The notes beneath the pieces were generated by a model, which saw only the letters and a list, made by a program, of their open reading frames with translations, was not told the origin of the DNA and did not search any database. From positions 366,796-430,795 of the forward strand of contig NZ_JALIGE010000073.1 in the NCBI RefSeq assembly GCF_024764835.1: DNA of 64,000 bases, given 5' to 3'. Each line of letters starts with the position of its first letter. Positions within the stretch are counted from its first letter, which is position 1. This DNA comes from Scandinavium hiltneri (lineage in GTDB: Bacteria > Pseudomonadota > Gammaproteobacteria > Enterobacterales > Enterobacteriaceae). Below are positions 15,913 to 24,368 of this stretch, piece by piece. The position numbers and the translations under genes are program-made.

Positions 15913-18900
15913 ATGAATGAGCTCCTTTTACCAGAGCAAGTTAAAGCTGCAAGAGCTCTTCTCGCTTGGTCTCAACAAGAACTGGCCTCCAAAGCAAATG
16001 TGGCAACATCTACACTTGCGGATTTTGAGCGTGGCTTTCGTACTCCAGTAGCAAATAATGCCCAAGCTATCCGTGATGCCTTAGAAGCTGAAGGTTTGCA
16101 GTTTATAGCTGGTGGGGTAGTTGAAAGGGGTATGCTGCAGCCACCTGAAAATGTAAAACCTGGTTCTTTGATGCGCTGGATTAATGCAACTCACCTTTCA
16201 CAGTGGGGTGAACGGAGAGATGGTCAGAGTGGTATTCCTGAATTATTACGACGTTTAATTTTTGCAACAGTAGGTCCTGCCGCAAAAGTTCATTTCCCAT
16301 CAGATGAGAGTGTGCAATATCCTGGTTGGGATGGTGAGTGTAAAACGAGTTTGGGTTTGGGCTTCGTTCCTGAGGGTGATTCTGTTTGGGAAATTGGTGC
16401 TCAACGTACCTCTATCCGCGCTAAGGCAGAAGAAGATTTTAATAAAAGATCTGGGAATCCACTCGGGTATAGTCCAGATAAAACAACGTATGTATTCGTT
16501 ACTCCACAACGCTTTCCTGGTAAAAATAAGTGGGTAGAGGAGAAAAAAGCTCTCAATATTTGGCTGAATGTCTGTGCCATTGATGCTGATGATCTTGTCC
16601 ATTGGTTAGAAATTTATCCTGCGGTCGCTCAGTGGTTGTCAGTAAAAATAGGTCATCGGCCACAGGGATTACGTAATATTGAAGAGTCATGGAGCGAGTG
16701 GATTCACGCAACGAGAACACCTCTCACTCCCGATGTTATCTTGGCCGGACGTGATGAAGAACAAACAAAAGTCCTTAGGTGGTTAAGAGATTCACCGCAA
16801 CAACTCTCGGTGCAAACCGAAGCTCCCGATGAAGCACTAGCTTTTCTTTATGCATCTATAAGTCCTCTGCCTGAAGAGCATAAGCTGTTCTATTGGAGCA
16901 AATGTGTCGTAGTTGACAACGCAACAACAGCCCGACAATTAGCTGGTTTAGGCACGCCATTAATCATTGTTCTCACTATTTCAGAACCGGGGATTGCACA
17001 ATCTCTTGTTAATAATGGTCACCATGTCTACGCTATCTATGGCTCAGATGTGTCTCATCTATCCGGTCATTCAATACGCCTCCCCCGCCCATGGAGATTT
17101 GAGCTAAAAATAGCATTAACTCATGCTGGATTAAATGAGGAGGATGCTCATCGTTATGCCCACGCATCAGGCCGCAGTATTACGGTATTAAGGCGCTTAA
17201 TGCCCATAGCCCCAAACTATAAACCACAATGGGCTGAACATGTTTCATCTGAGCTTATTGCCGCAATGTTCGCGGGGAGCTGGGATGAAACCTCATCTCA
17301 AGATCAAAAAATTATTAGTGATTTAGCTGGTTGCTCTTATGAGCAGGTAGAAGAAATCTTGGCACCGTTAGCATCCACTTTTGGTGGTCCATTAATTCGC
17401 TCTGGTAATCTTTGGAAAGTAGTTTCATTACGAGATCTTTGGACTCAAGTAGGTAATCAGCTAACTTCCCACCAACTAAAGCGCTTTGAGAATACATTCC
17501 ATTCGGTGGTGAGCGCCATTGATCCCCATTTTGAGACTCAACCTAATGCCGATACCTTCTATGAAGATAATAGCGTAGGGAAACCATCAGGTAGCATCAG
17601 ACGTGGCATAACAGAATCGATGATTGCCTTGGCTGTTTTCCCAGAGGTAGCAACGCTGATTACGGATGTATCTTCTCATGTGAATAGTGCGGTGTATAAG
17701 TTGCTTAATAATGCAACTGAGCCACTTTGGTGGTCTTTGTCTCAGGATTTCCATAATCTTGCAGAAGCAGCCCCAACGGTTTTTCTAGACGCTGTAGAAG
17801 CTGGGTTGGAAGGCGATTCACCTCAGATTTTGTCATTATTCCGAAGTGATGAAGGGATAATGCAACCCACAGAGTATCTTTCAAATTTGTTATGGGCATT
17901 AGAGATGTTAGCGCGTAGCCCGCGTTATCTAATGCAATCTGCACTTTTACTGGCTTGGTTAGATGATGTTGATCCCGGAGGTCGATGGGGAAACCGTCCA
18001 GCAGTTTCTTTAAGGCGGATTTTTGTTAGTTGGTCACCACAAACTTATGCTAATTCATCACAACGTATTAAGGTCATTGATCGGATCATATCGCTGCATC
18101 CAATTGCTGGTTGGAAGTTATTGCTCGCATTAGCACCTCGTTCACACGATACTTCAGAACCTTCTTCTATGCCAAATTGGCGTGATTTCACTCCTAATGA
18201 GCCGGAGTCGATTACCTGGTCCTCTGTTGCAACAGCAGCATGTGAAATCGGTGAAAGATTATTAATGCATATAAATGGGAGGTGCGAACGGTGGTTTGAA
18301 CTTTTCCACCTTTGGGGGAATTTTGATTCAAACTGGAAATTTTCAGCAGCCAAGCAATTAGCTGATTACTCCCTTAACCTCACATCTTCTGATGAAAAAG
18401 AAAGGTTGTGGAATGAGTTACGGCATTTTTTACAGAGAAACCGTGGCTTCAAAGATGCTCCATGGGCTCTGTCTGAAGAAGAATTAGCACCGTTGGATGC
18501 TATATTTCTTTCACTAACACCAGAAAATGTCGAGGAGCGTTTTCGCTGGCTATTTTGTGCAGGGGCCAATGAGTTAGGCGAAAATTATGATTGGCAAACA
18601 CAACGAAATAGGCTCGAAGAGAGACAATTGGAAGCAGTAGAGTTCTTACTTGCAGAACTTGAATTTGAACAAATATTTCATTTCTCTTCAACAATTACGC
18701 TGCACTACGATTTTGGTCTTGCTTTAGCGCGATCCTCAACAAAGTGTGGGCATAAACATTTTCTAATGAAAAAAGCTCTAATGTCTGGTGATTCAGATAT
18801 AGCAAATATTGGTTTGGGAATTCTTTATGGACTCAAAGCCACGAAAGGCTCAGAAAGCGAAACTTGGGTTCAAGAAATATGGGAACAAGCTATAACTGAT

Positions 18901-19944
18901 AATTGGGGGGAGTTAGCGGAAGTACGCATTGCCCAAGTATTACCACCTGTAATTTCGCTTTGGCTGAAAATAGAATCGAGACCAGTTAATATTATTACAA
19001 TATATTGGCAGACGATCCCTACATTTAGGCTTTCTGCAGATTTAGAGCTTGAGTATGTCATTGACCATTTACTTCTGGCACACCGAAGTCACGATGCTCT
19101 TGCGTGGCTTGCCAATAATATAAAAATAGAACCAGAAGGCTCAGTTATTATTAGAGTAATGCATACCGCTGCAAGCACTAAAGACTCTCCAAATAATGAT
19201 AATACGATGTCGAGCTATTATATTGGTATTCTCCTAGATTACCTGGAGAGTGATGTAAATACTTCAAAAGAAGAACTTGTGAGGCTCGAATGGATTTATT
19301 TTCAAGTTTTACGGCATTCACGACATCCAGCCAGAAACTTACATCAGGCTCTTGCTAAAGACCCTGTATTTTTTACCTCACTAATGAAATTACTCTATCT
19401 ACCTGAAGAAGATAGTGGTGTAGTTGAATCTGAACCAGCAAATCCTAAGCAGGCCCGTGATCTAGCAAGCCAGGCATATCAAGTTTTGCATGATTGGGCA
19501 ATTGTACCCGGGACCGATGAGAACGGGACTATTGACTCTTATGTATTGATGTCGTGGGTCAAGCAAGCTCGTCAATTACTGAAGTCTGCAGGTCGTGGTG
19601 AAATAGGTGATGACACGATTGGCATGATTCTCTCTGCCGCAAAAAGAAAAAAAAATGAAACGTGGCCACCAGAAGCAATTCGCGAAGTTCTTGAGTTTGC
19701 TAGAAGTCGAGCAATGGAGAGTGGTTTTGAAGTTGGTGTTTACAACCGCCGTGGCGTAACTGTACGCATGCCACATGATGGTGGGGGGCAAGAACGAATA
19801 TTAGTAGAACGCTATAAACAAGATGCTGATGATCTTAGATTTGAATGGCCTCGAACCGCAGCTTGCTTAGACCGCATTGCTATAAGCTATCAACAAGATG
19901 CAATTAGAGAAGATCACAGTGCGGACCAAGGTGATTGGTTATAA
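15913..19944 (+). CDS. 1343-aa XRE-HTH protein with nuclease-like domain; candidate defence protein
   Basis: Not a protein I can name. Residues 1-68 are a clear XRE-type HTH (VKAARALLAWSQQELASKAN ... LADFERGFRTP). Residues about 85-250 form a compact domain with PGWDG (137-141), SVWEIGAQ (157-164), K171 and TYVFVTPQRF (192-201), then DADDLVHWLE; the D...E...K spacing suggests a PD-(D/E)XK-like nuclease fold, but this is tentative. The next region starts LAGRDEEQ as in STAND-type NTPases but lacks a GxxxxGK[ST] loop, so any ATPase core is degenerate. The last ~700 residues are helical, repeat-like and unassigned. It is AT-rich relative to the core genes and 55 bp upstream of the helicase, surely one operon. 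A role in phage or plasmid defence is inferred from island context and architecture. Confidence 0.75.
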   Translation: MNELLLPEQVKAARALLAWSQQELASKANVATSTLADFERGFRTPVANNAQAIRDALEAEGLQFIAGGVVERGMLQPPENVKPGSLMRWINATHLSQWGERRDGQSGIPELLRRLIFATVGPAAKVHFPSDESVQYPGWDGECKTSLGLGFVPEGDSVWEIGAQRTSIRAKAEEDFNKRSGNPLGYSPDKTTYVFVTPQRFPGKNKWVEEKKALNIWLNVCAIDADDLVHWLEIYPAVAQWLSVKIGHRPQGLRNIEESWSEWIHATRTPLTPDVILAGRDEEQTKVLRWLRDSPQQLSVQTEAPDEALAFLYASISPLPEEHKLFYWSKCVVVDNATTARQLAGLGTPLIIVLTISEPGIAQSLVNNGHHVYAIYGSDVSHLSGHSIRLPRPWRFELKIALTHAGLNEEDAHRYAHASGRSITVLRRLMPIAPNYKPQWAEHVSSELIAAMFAGSWDETSSQDQKIISDLAGCSYEQVEEILAPLASTFGGPLIRSGNLWKVVSLRDLWTQVGNQLTSHQLKRFENTFHSVVSAIDPHFETQPNADTFYEDNSVGKPSGSIRRGITESMIALAVFPEVATLITDVSSHVNSAVYKLLNNATEPLWWSLSQDFHNLAEAAPTVFLDAVEAGLEGDSPQILSLFRSDEGIMQPTEYLSNLLWALEMLARSPRYLMQSALLLAWLDDVDPGGRWGNRPAVSLRRIFVSWSPQTYANSSQRIKVIDRIISLHPIAGWKLLLALAPRSHDTSEPSSMPNWRDFTPNEPESITWSSVATAACEIGERLLMHINGRCERWFELFHLWGNFDSNWKFSAAKQLADYSLNLTSSDEKERLWNELRHFLQRNRGFKDAPWALSEEELAPLDAIFLSLTPENVEERFRWLFCAGANELGENYDWQTQRNRLEERQLEAVEFLLAELEFEQIFHFSSTITLHYDFGLALARSSTKCGHKHFLMKKALMSGDSDIANIGLGILYGLKATKGSESETWVQEIWEQAITDNWGELAEVRIAQVLPPVISLWLKIESRPVNIITIYWQTIPTFRLSADLELEYVIDHLLLAHRSHDALAWLANNIKIEPEGSVIIRVMHTAASTKDSPNNDNTMSSYYIGILLDYLESDVNTSKEELVRLEWIYFQVLRHSRHPARNLHQALAKDPVFFTSLMKLLYLPEEDSGVVESEPANPKQARDLASQAYQVLHDWAIVPGTDENGTIDSYVLMSWVKQARQLLKSAGRGEIGDDTIGMILSAAKRKKNETWPPEAIREVLEFARSRAMESGFEVGVYNRRGVTVRMPHDGGGQERILVERYKQDADDLRFEWPRTAACLDRIAISYQQDAIREDHSADQGDWL

Positions 19945-19999
19945 ACCCTCTTATCATAATTGTATTTATTGAGTTTTTTAAATATGCAAAGGAGATTAC

Positions 20000-22900
20000 A
20001 TGCAAAGAAATTTATTAAAATACTTAAAAGTCTCTACAGGCAAAATAAGGAAGTGTCAAGAAGAAGCTGTGGGGAAATTTTTTAAATTCAAGAAAAGAAA
20101 TATTCGTGATAAGGCATGCTTAATTAACTTGCCAACGGGAGCGGGTAAAACAGGTGTCATAAGTTTAATATCACATCTAAGTAAAGAGCGAAATATTTTA
20201 ATTATCTGTCATAGGAGAGCAGTTAAGGAACAGCTCTATAGAGAAGTATCAAGTAGATTTTTTAGAGTGACGTTAAACGATCCAGATATAAAATTAAAGA
20301 ATACATTTAAAAACATTAATAATTTAAATGAAGAAGGTATATATATATCAACATTTCAAAAACTATCAATGTTATCACCAGAAGATCTAGATGAGACACA
20401 AAGTTTCTTTGATCTTATTATTATTGATGAAGGTCATTCTGAACCATCTCCTGTATGGCGAGAAATCGTACGACAATCAGATGCAATAAAAGTTGTAATA
20501 ACGGCAACACCATATAGGAATGATCTTTTCGAATTAAACGTTGACTTAGATGATTATTTTATCTTTACATTTAAACAGGCTATTTCTGATAAAATAATTA
20601 CTGAGCCAAATTTCATTCAAGTGAATTCAATGGAAAAAATGCTTCAAGAAGTACAGGTTTTTCTAGAAAAAAATGAAAATATAAAATGCATAATAAAATG
20701 TAAAGATGCCTATGATATATCTCGATACCACGAATCAATTTTTAAAAAATTCAAAACAGTAAGTATACATGAGACATTTAGAAATGATGAAGTTAGCGGT
20801 AAATTTAAATCAGTAAATTCCGCATTAAAATCTGACAACATAAGAGTTCTAATTCATCAACATAAACTTGATGAAGGTGTAGATTTGCCTGAAGCAAAAT
20901 TACTAGTTTTAACCTATCAAGTTGGAAGTGGTAGAGAATTGGTTCAAACTATTGGGAGAGTTGTTAGGAATTATAATTCAATAGAACCGATGATAATAGA
21001 TCTAGCTAGTTCATCCAATGAAAGAATGTGGCAAAGTTACCGCGTATTTGATGACTACATATCCACACCTAGCGGTTCAAAAGGATTTATAAAATCGCTA
21101 AGCACAACTAACCTAATAAAAGGATTTCTTGATAACTTCCCTGAATACAGCTACTTCTCTAGTCGTTTCAGAGAACGATTGGACTTGCAATCCATAAATG
21201 CCAATGATGTTTCAATACCATTGGCATCCGTTTGCTTTATAGAAAAAGGGCCTAATTACTCAACCCCCCTTCTTTTGGATAAAATATATTGGGAACTGCA
21301 TACACAAGGTTCACTTGTTAAAGAAATAAAAAATGACCATAATGTATTCATGTATCTATACATATCATTCAATAGCTCCAGGTATCTTTCTGATAAATTA
21401 TTTTTTGAACCAAAGCTAGAAATAATAATAATTAAAGAGTTATCTAATAGCATAGCTATCTTTGACAGCGCTGGTGCCAAGTATGCAAATAGAATCGACT
21501 TAAATCTTGCAAACCCTATAAATATTAATAGATTAACAGCATTAGCTGCAGCCACTAAAGTCCGTGAAATAAAAGAAGCTCACTCAAGGGCTATAGGTAC
21601 TGCAAAAAATAGACCGGAAGCGATGTCCTTAAAAGGTAAAAACCTAGAAAATATAAATAGCACTCAGCGCAATGCCATGTACGCACTAACAACATTGAAA
21701 GTAGTTAATAAGGATGAACAAGGGAAAAATGACAGTAGTTTCTATATAGGGGCTAGGTCTGGTCGTGTCTCTGACCAAATGGAAAGGAATTTTAGTATAG
21801 AAGAACTATCTGAATGGATTGAGAAAATTGATTTAGGAACAGCAAAAGAAGCAACTAATAATGGCCGATTAATAAAGTCATTCTCACAACCCATCAATGA
21901 AAAACCCAATTCCGATATAGTTTCAATTATTCTAGATTTATCAGATTTCGATACCGAATTAATTTCCGAAAAGAATTTCCTACCGGACTATTATTACCTT
22001 CAATATTCAGAAAGTGAAGGTGCGGAGTTATTTTTTGGTTCAAAATCATTTAAAATACAAATTCAGTATGAAGAAGATAAACATAGTTACCTTTTGACAA
22101 CTACTAACAATTATGATGATTTCAATAAAATAATTTCTTATTTAAATAATGACTATTTTAGAATTCTTTTCTTAGACGGAACAACATACAGTGCGTCGAA
22201 ATTTTATAAATTTTCACTTCCTTTTGAAAAAGGTATTACTGCTGAGGAAAGTTGGGCGGGACGTTCACTCATAAGCATTCCAGCCCTGCTTTCAAAGGGT
22301 CTTAAAGAAAAAGGAAAGTATGATGAAAAAGATATGTATATTAATACTACAAGCACAAGCTTTGATAAGAATTCTATATTTTATTTAATTGATCAATTAA
22401 AAAACCACTCAAATAGCAATGCTACTCTTCCACAATTGGGCCCCTTTCATCCTTATATTCCAAATTGCGATCTCGTTCTTTGCACTGACATGGATACAGA
22501 ACCATGTGATTTTATAGTATCATCACCGGATAAATTATGTTTCATTCATGTAAAATGTGGGAAATCATTCAGTTCTCCAAAATCCTCAGCAGGAGCGATA
22601 GCAGAGGTCGGAAGTCAAGCAATTAAAAACTTAACCTATCTGATTTCACACTCAGATGCTAATACCCCAGGAAACTACTCTATTTGGGATAAAGCATGGC
22701 CATCCCATAAAGCCAAACATAAACTTGAGTCTCGTTTTAGATTAGCCTTTAACGAAATTGGAAAGATCCCTAATAAAGAAAATAAACTTAAGGAAAAAAC
22801 CTGGGAGTTAATATCTAATAGAAGAAAATCACCACTGTGCAATAAAGAAATATGGATAGTAATGGGCAACTCTTTTTCGAAAAAACATTTCATTGAAGAG

Positions 22901-23014
22901 ATGTCAAAAGATACTGACCAGCAATCTGAAACAATACAAGCTTTTCAACTAATCGAAGATTGGTTAAGTAGTGCTGATGAGATGGGTGTAGATATAAAAA
23001 TATTCACATCATAA
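20000..23014 (+). CDS. 1004-aa SF2 (DEAD/DEAH-type) helicase, candidate defence partner
   Basis: Superfamily-2 helicase with all core motifs: Walker A LPTGAGKTG (44-52), motif II IIDEGH (141-146), motif III VITATPYR (166-173), motif V DEGVDLP (291-297) and motif VI QTIGRVVRN (316-324). About 680 further residues follow with no family I recognise. Within them CDLVLCTDMDTEPCDFIV then LCFIHVKCG (823-854) resembles a PD-(D/E)XK nuclease core with D837 and K852, but His replaces the usual Glu. AAAGGAG lies 5 bases before the ATG. The gene is strikingly AT-rich. The arrangement recalls helicase-containing defence systems but matches none I can name. Confidence 0.8.
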   Translation: MQRNLLKYLKVSTGKIRKCQEEAVGKFFKFKKRNIRDKACLINLPTGAGKTGVISLISHLSKERNILIICHRRAVKEQLYREVSSRFFRVTLNDPDIKLKNTFKNINNLNEEGIYISTFQKLSMLSPEDLDETQSFFDLIIIDEGHSEPSPVWREIVRQSDAIKVVITATPYRNDLFELNVDLDDYFIFTFKQAISDKIITEPNFIQVNSMEKMLQEVQVFLEKNENIKCIIKCKDAYDISRYHESIFKKFKTVSIHETFRNDEVSGKFKSVNSALKSDNIRVLIHQHKLDEGVDLPEAKLLVLTYQVGSGRELVQTIGRVVRNYNSIEPMIIDLASSSNERMWQSYRVFDDYISTPSGSKGFIKSLSTTNLIKGFLDNFPEYSYFSSRFRERLDLQSINANDVSIPLASVCFIEKGPNYSTPLLLDKIYWELHTQGSLVKEIKNDHNVFMYLYISFNSSRYLSDKLFFEPKLEIIIIKELSNSIAIFDSAGAKYANRIDLNLANPININRLTALAAATKVREIKEAHSRAIGTAKNRPEAMSLKGKNLENINSTQRNAMYALTTLKVVNKDEQGKNDSSFYIGARSGRVSDQMERNFSIEELSEWIEKIDLGTAKEATNNGRLIKSFSQPINEKPNSDIVSIILDLSDFDTELISEKNFLPDYYYLQYSESEGAELFFGSKSFKIQIQYEEDKHSYLLTTTNNYDDFNKIISYLNNDYFRILFLDGTTYSASKFYKFSLPFEKGITAEESWAGRSLISIPALLSKGLKEKGKYDEKDMYINTTSTSFDKNSIFYLIDQLKNHSNSNATLPQLGPFHPYIPNCDLVLCTDMDTEPCDFIVSSPDKLCFIHVKCGKSFSSPKSSAGAIAEVGSQAIKNLTYLISHSDANTPGNYSIWDKAWPSHKAKHKLESRFRLAFNEIGKIPNKENKLKEKTWELISNRRKSPLCNKEIWIVMGNSFSKKHFIEEMSKDTDQQSETIQAFQLIEDWLSSADEMGVDIKIFTS

Positions 23015-23022
23015 CAAACTCA

Positions 23023-23054
23023 CTTCCCCGACACATTTAAGTGTGTCGGGGAAG
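23023..23054. terminator. Long hairpin after the helicase gene
   Basis: CTTCCCCGACACA-TTTAA-(T)GTGTCGGGGAAG forms a 13-14 bp stem 8 bp after the helicase stop. There is no T-run after it, so it may be an mRNA-stabilising or rho-independent-like end; it marks the end of the two-gene unit. Confidence 0.55.
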
Positions 23055-23129
23055 TCATGGATAACCAATTCAACTGATTATTTTTTTAATGACTAATAAA
23101 TGCCATTTACTCTCTGACTCCACAACAAT

Positions 23130-23252
23130 AAGGAAGGGATAATGTTTTGATTCATGTCCTGACATCACGCTGGTTAGATCCGCTGCGGGATTGTATTCCG
23201 TACGACTGGTAACTATGGCGTAATGAAAGACTTCACCGGAGCAATGGCGAAC
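23130..23252 (-). pseudogene. Internal fragment of a P4-type integrase
   Basis: Read on the minus strand, HCSGEVFHYAIVTSRTEYNP then AADLTSVMSGHESKHYPFL matches the core-binding segment of P4-type integrases (usually ...VFRYAIATGRAExxPAADL...KxxHxPFL). The sequence before and after it does not match, so only about 40 codons survive. Its orientation is opposite to the integrase remnant at 14309, implying a different or inverted element. Confidence 0.6.
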
Positions 23253-23634
23253 CTTCTTGGTTTCTCTGTCGCACCACGGCTTACCGGGATACTTACACTT
23301 CATTAGGGCATATCCCTGGACCGAACACAGATTGCCCCCCACTTATGCCCCCAACTGTGATTTGATTCCAGTTGATACCAAAAGATAAGGTACGGGCTAG
23401 AAACTAGCCGTATACGGGCTTTGAGTTGGTTTCGGTAGACTTGGCAAAAGTTTGAAATGGTGCCGATTATGGAGCCGAACATACGAACTGTCCATTTCGA
23501 AAGCGAGCCAATTCCAAAATGAGTACAAGCATGAGTATAATGAAAGAACAGTAGAAATTAAAACATTAAATATCAATAAAATACAATAAAAGTCATGGTT
23601 CAATGTCTAAGCTTTGCTTTGGTCGTAACTCGAG
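23253..23634. other. Right-hand island flank without genes
   Basis: Non-coding by inspection. It holds a small inverted repeat GGCTAG-AAA-CTAGCC (23395-23409) and ATGAGTACAAGCATGAGTATAATG at 23519-23541, which repeats the GAGTACA motif seen at the left end. Probably the decayed attachment-site region of the island. Confidence 0.45.
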
Positions 23635-23661
23635 AAAATCCACGCTTCGGCGTGGATTTTT
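23635..23661 (+). terminator. Terminator-like hairpin at the right island boundary
   Basis: AAAATCCACGC-TTCG-GCGTGGATTTTT: a stable stem with a TTCG loop and T-run, closely resembling the ychF terminator at 14157-14187. It may be the displaced original ychF terminator. Confidence 0.7.
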
Positions 23662-23765
23662 ATGGGCGTTTTAGAGAGGGTAGATGTAAGGTTGAGCACC
23701 ACCGTCGTGTAAAGCGCTGAATGGCACTATAGCCGAAAAACTGATTCTTCTTTGAGGATCCCGAC

Positions 23766-24248
23766 ATGACCACCTTTCATCAACTGACAGCCACCAGCCT
23801 GCGAGGACAGCCTGTCTCTATGGCTGACTATGCTGGAAAGCTTGTTCTGGTGGTTAATACCGCCAGCCATTGTGGCTTTACGCCGCAATATGCAGGCCTT
23901 GAAGCGCTCTACAAGAAGTACGCCGCCCAGGGTCTGGTAGTGCTTGGCTTCCCCTGCAACCAGTTCGGTAAGCAGGAACCCGGCGGCGCCGACGAAATCG
24001 CGCAAACCTGTCACATCAACTACGGTGTAAGCTTTCCGATGTTCGAGAAGGTAGAAGTCAACGGCTCTGCAACACACCCGGTGTTTGGCTACCTGAAAGA
24101 CGAATTACCGGGCGTACTGTGTAGGCGGATAAAGTGGAACTTCACTAAGTTCCTGATCGGGCGCGACGGCAAACCGCTCAAGCGTTTTGCACCGTTTACC
24201 ACCCCAGAGAAAATGGAAAGCGTCATCGTCGCTGCACTTAAAAAATGA
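23766..24248 (+). CDS. Glutathione peroxidase family protein
   Basis: 160-aa thioredoxin-fold peroxidase of the GPx family. The catalytic tetrad is present: peroxidatic Cys in NTASHCGFTPQY, Gln in VVLGFPCNQFG, and Trp/Asn in IKWNFTKFLIGRDG. With cysteine instead of selenocysteine it probably reduces lipid or organic hydroperoxides using thioredoxin or glutathione. It is clearly shorter than and distinct from E. coli BtuE. GAGGA precedes the ATG. It lies just outside the island and is convergent with aspD. Confidence 0.9.
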   Translation: MTTFHQLTATSLRGQPVSMADYAGKLVLVVNTASHCGFTPQYAGLEALYKKYAAQGLVVLGFPCNQFGKQEPGGADEIAQTCHINYGVSFPMFEKVEVNGSATHPVFGYLKDELPGVLCRRIKWNFTKFLIGRDGKPLKRFAPFTTPEKMESVIVAALKK

Positions 24249-24310
24249 GCATTCGGACCGTTCACTCAGCAGCGGTGACTATGGGTTAACGCTTTACCGC
24301 GATGAACATA

Positions 24311-24345
24311 AAAAAGGCAGTGCCCCAAAGGACACTGCCTGTTAT
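24311..24345 (-). terminator. Terminator of the aspT-aspT-aspD operon
   Basis: AGGCAGTG-TCCTTTGGGG-CACTGCCT on the minus strand, followed by a run of T's, 25-30 bp after the aspD stop codon. Confidence 0.85.
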
Positions 24346-24368
24346 TCCATCAGAACTACCCTACTCGA

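Noticed and set aside
23070..23342. An intact 90-aa hypothetical gene
   Set aside because: Its middle third matches a P4 integrase core-binding segment while the ends do not, so it is treated as a pseudogene fragment.
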